DNA of 64,000 bases from assembly GCA_947631005.1 (NCBI GenBank), contig CANRJR010000001.1, positions 96,167 through 160,166 of the forward strand, read 5' to 3'. Of the stretch, positions 63,298-64,000 are shown piece by piece. Position numbers and translations under genes: made by a program. The notes under the pieces were generated by a model that did not search any database, was not told where the DNA came from, and was given only the letters and a program-made list of their open reading frames with translations. The first letter of the stretch is position 1; every line of letters begins with the position of its first letter. The DNA comes from an uncultured Clostridia bacterium. Lineage in GTDB: Bacteria > Bacillota > Clostridia > Christensenellales > Borkfalkiaceae.

Positions 63298-64000
63298 AAA
63301 TTTTGCTCACCAACGACGACGGAATCGAAGCGGAGGGGCTCAAATATTTGGTGGATTGGGCGAAGTCGATCGGCGACGTATGCGTGTTCGCGCCAAAGGT
63401 GCAACAGAGCGCAAAGAGCCACTCCATTCAGATCCACGATACGTTCGAAGTGAAAGCGTACGACGGATTCGGCGGGATCGAGGCGTACAGCGTCGATTCC
63501 ACGCCCGCCGACTGCGTGCGCGTCGCCGTACTCGGCATGAAGAAGAAGTTCGACCTCGTGATCTCGGGCGTGAACAACGGTCCGAACCTCGGCGGGGACA
63601 TTCACTATTCGGGGACGGTGGGCGCGTGCTTTGAAGCGGCGATCTCGGGGATCAAGTCTATTGCGTTCTCCGCGGCGTTCAATTCGTTCGGGAACGCCGT
63701 TGCCAACCTCGGCAGAGCCTACCGCGAGATCTGCGCGCGCAACATGTTTGCCGCGGCGAACGTGGTGAACGTCAATTTCCCCGAACGGGGTGACGAAATT
63801 CTCATCACCCGCATGGGTCCCGCGATCTATACCGACGACTTTGAGTTTTTACCCGACGGCAAGATCAAGCCGCGCCTCGTTTGCCTGTACCGCGACACCT
63901 GCAACCTCGAACTCGACACCGACGCGGTCATGACGGGGCACATTTCGATCACTCCCCTTTCGGACGATTTGACCGACGAGACGGCATACACAAAGACAAA
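63294..64000 (+). CDS. surE: 5'/3'-nucleotidase SurE, truncated by the window edge
   Basis: MKILLTNDDGIEAEGLKYLVDWAK, AKSHSIQI, VDSTPADCVRVA, VISGVNNGPNLGGDIHYSGTVGA. Confidence 0.95.
   Translation, partial: MKILLTNDDGIEAEGLKYLVDWAKSIGDVCVFAPKVQQSAKSHSIQIHDTFEVKAYDGFGGIEAYSVDSTPADCVRVAVLGMKKKFDLVISGVNNGPNLGGDIHYSGTVGACFEAAISGIKSIAFSAAFNSFGNAVANLGRAYREICARNMFAAANVVNVNFPERGDEILITRMGPAIYTDDFEFLPDGKIKPRLVCLYRDTCNLELDTDAVMTGHISITPLSDDLTDETAYTKT

Overview
This is a GC-rich, mostly minus-strand chromosomal window from an endospore-forming Firmicutes/Clostridia-type bacterium; lineage is inferred from spoIIAA-spoIIAB-sigF and from the rpe-thiN-spoVM-rpmB-yloU-yloV-recG gene order. Housekeeping content includes recG, rlmN, rsmB, fmt, def, priA, rpoZ, gmk, yicC, ligA, pcrA, rpsU, pgm, radC, rdgB, ade, feoAB, two nrnA paralogues and surE. 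There is a five-tRNA cluster (Met, Asp, Phe, Thr, Tyr). An AT-richer accessory island at about 10.7-18.6 kb carries two different restriction-modification systems. The first is a single-ORF m5C methyltransferase fused to a HaeII-like endonuclease. The second is a three-gene type IIS system resembling the Alw26I/Eco31I/Esp3I family, bounded by a perfect 59-bp direct repeat. Between them lies a SipW-like signal peptidase fused to a camelysin/TasA-like protein. The strongest candidates for something undescribed are: (i) a modular multi-hairpin repeat family at 3.85-4.47 kb and 59.2-60.05 kb, whose stems change with pairing preserved and which abuts stop codons exactly; (ii) the RM island with its 59-bp direct repeats; (iii) two in-frame gene fusions that each keep an internal ribosome-binding site; (iv) a HAD nucleotidase-guanylate kinase fusion; (v) a 21-aa SpoVM microprotein absent from the ORF track; (vi) mutually exclusive hairpins in the feoAB leader. 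Everything was read by eye. Family names are motif-based and not database-verified.
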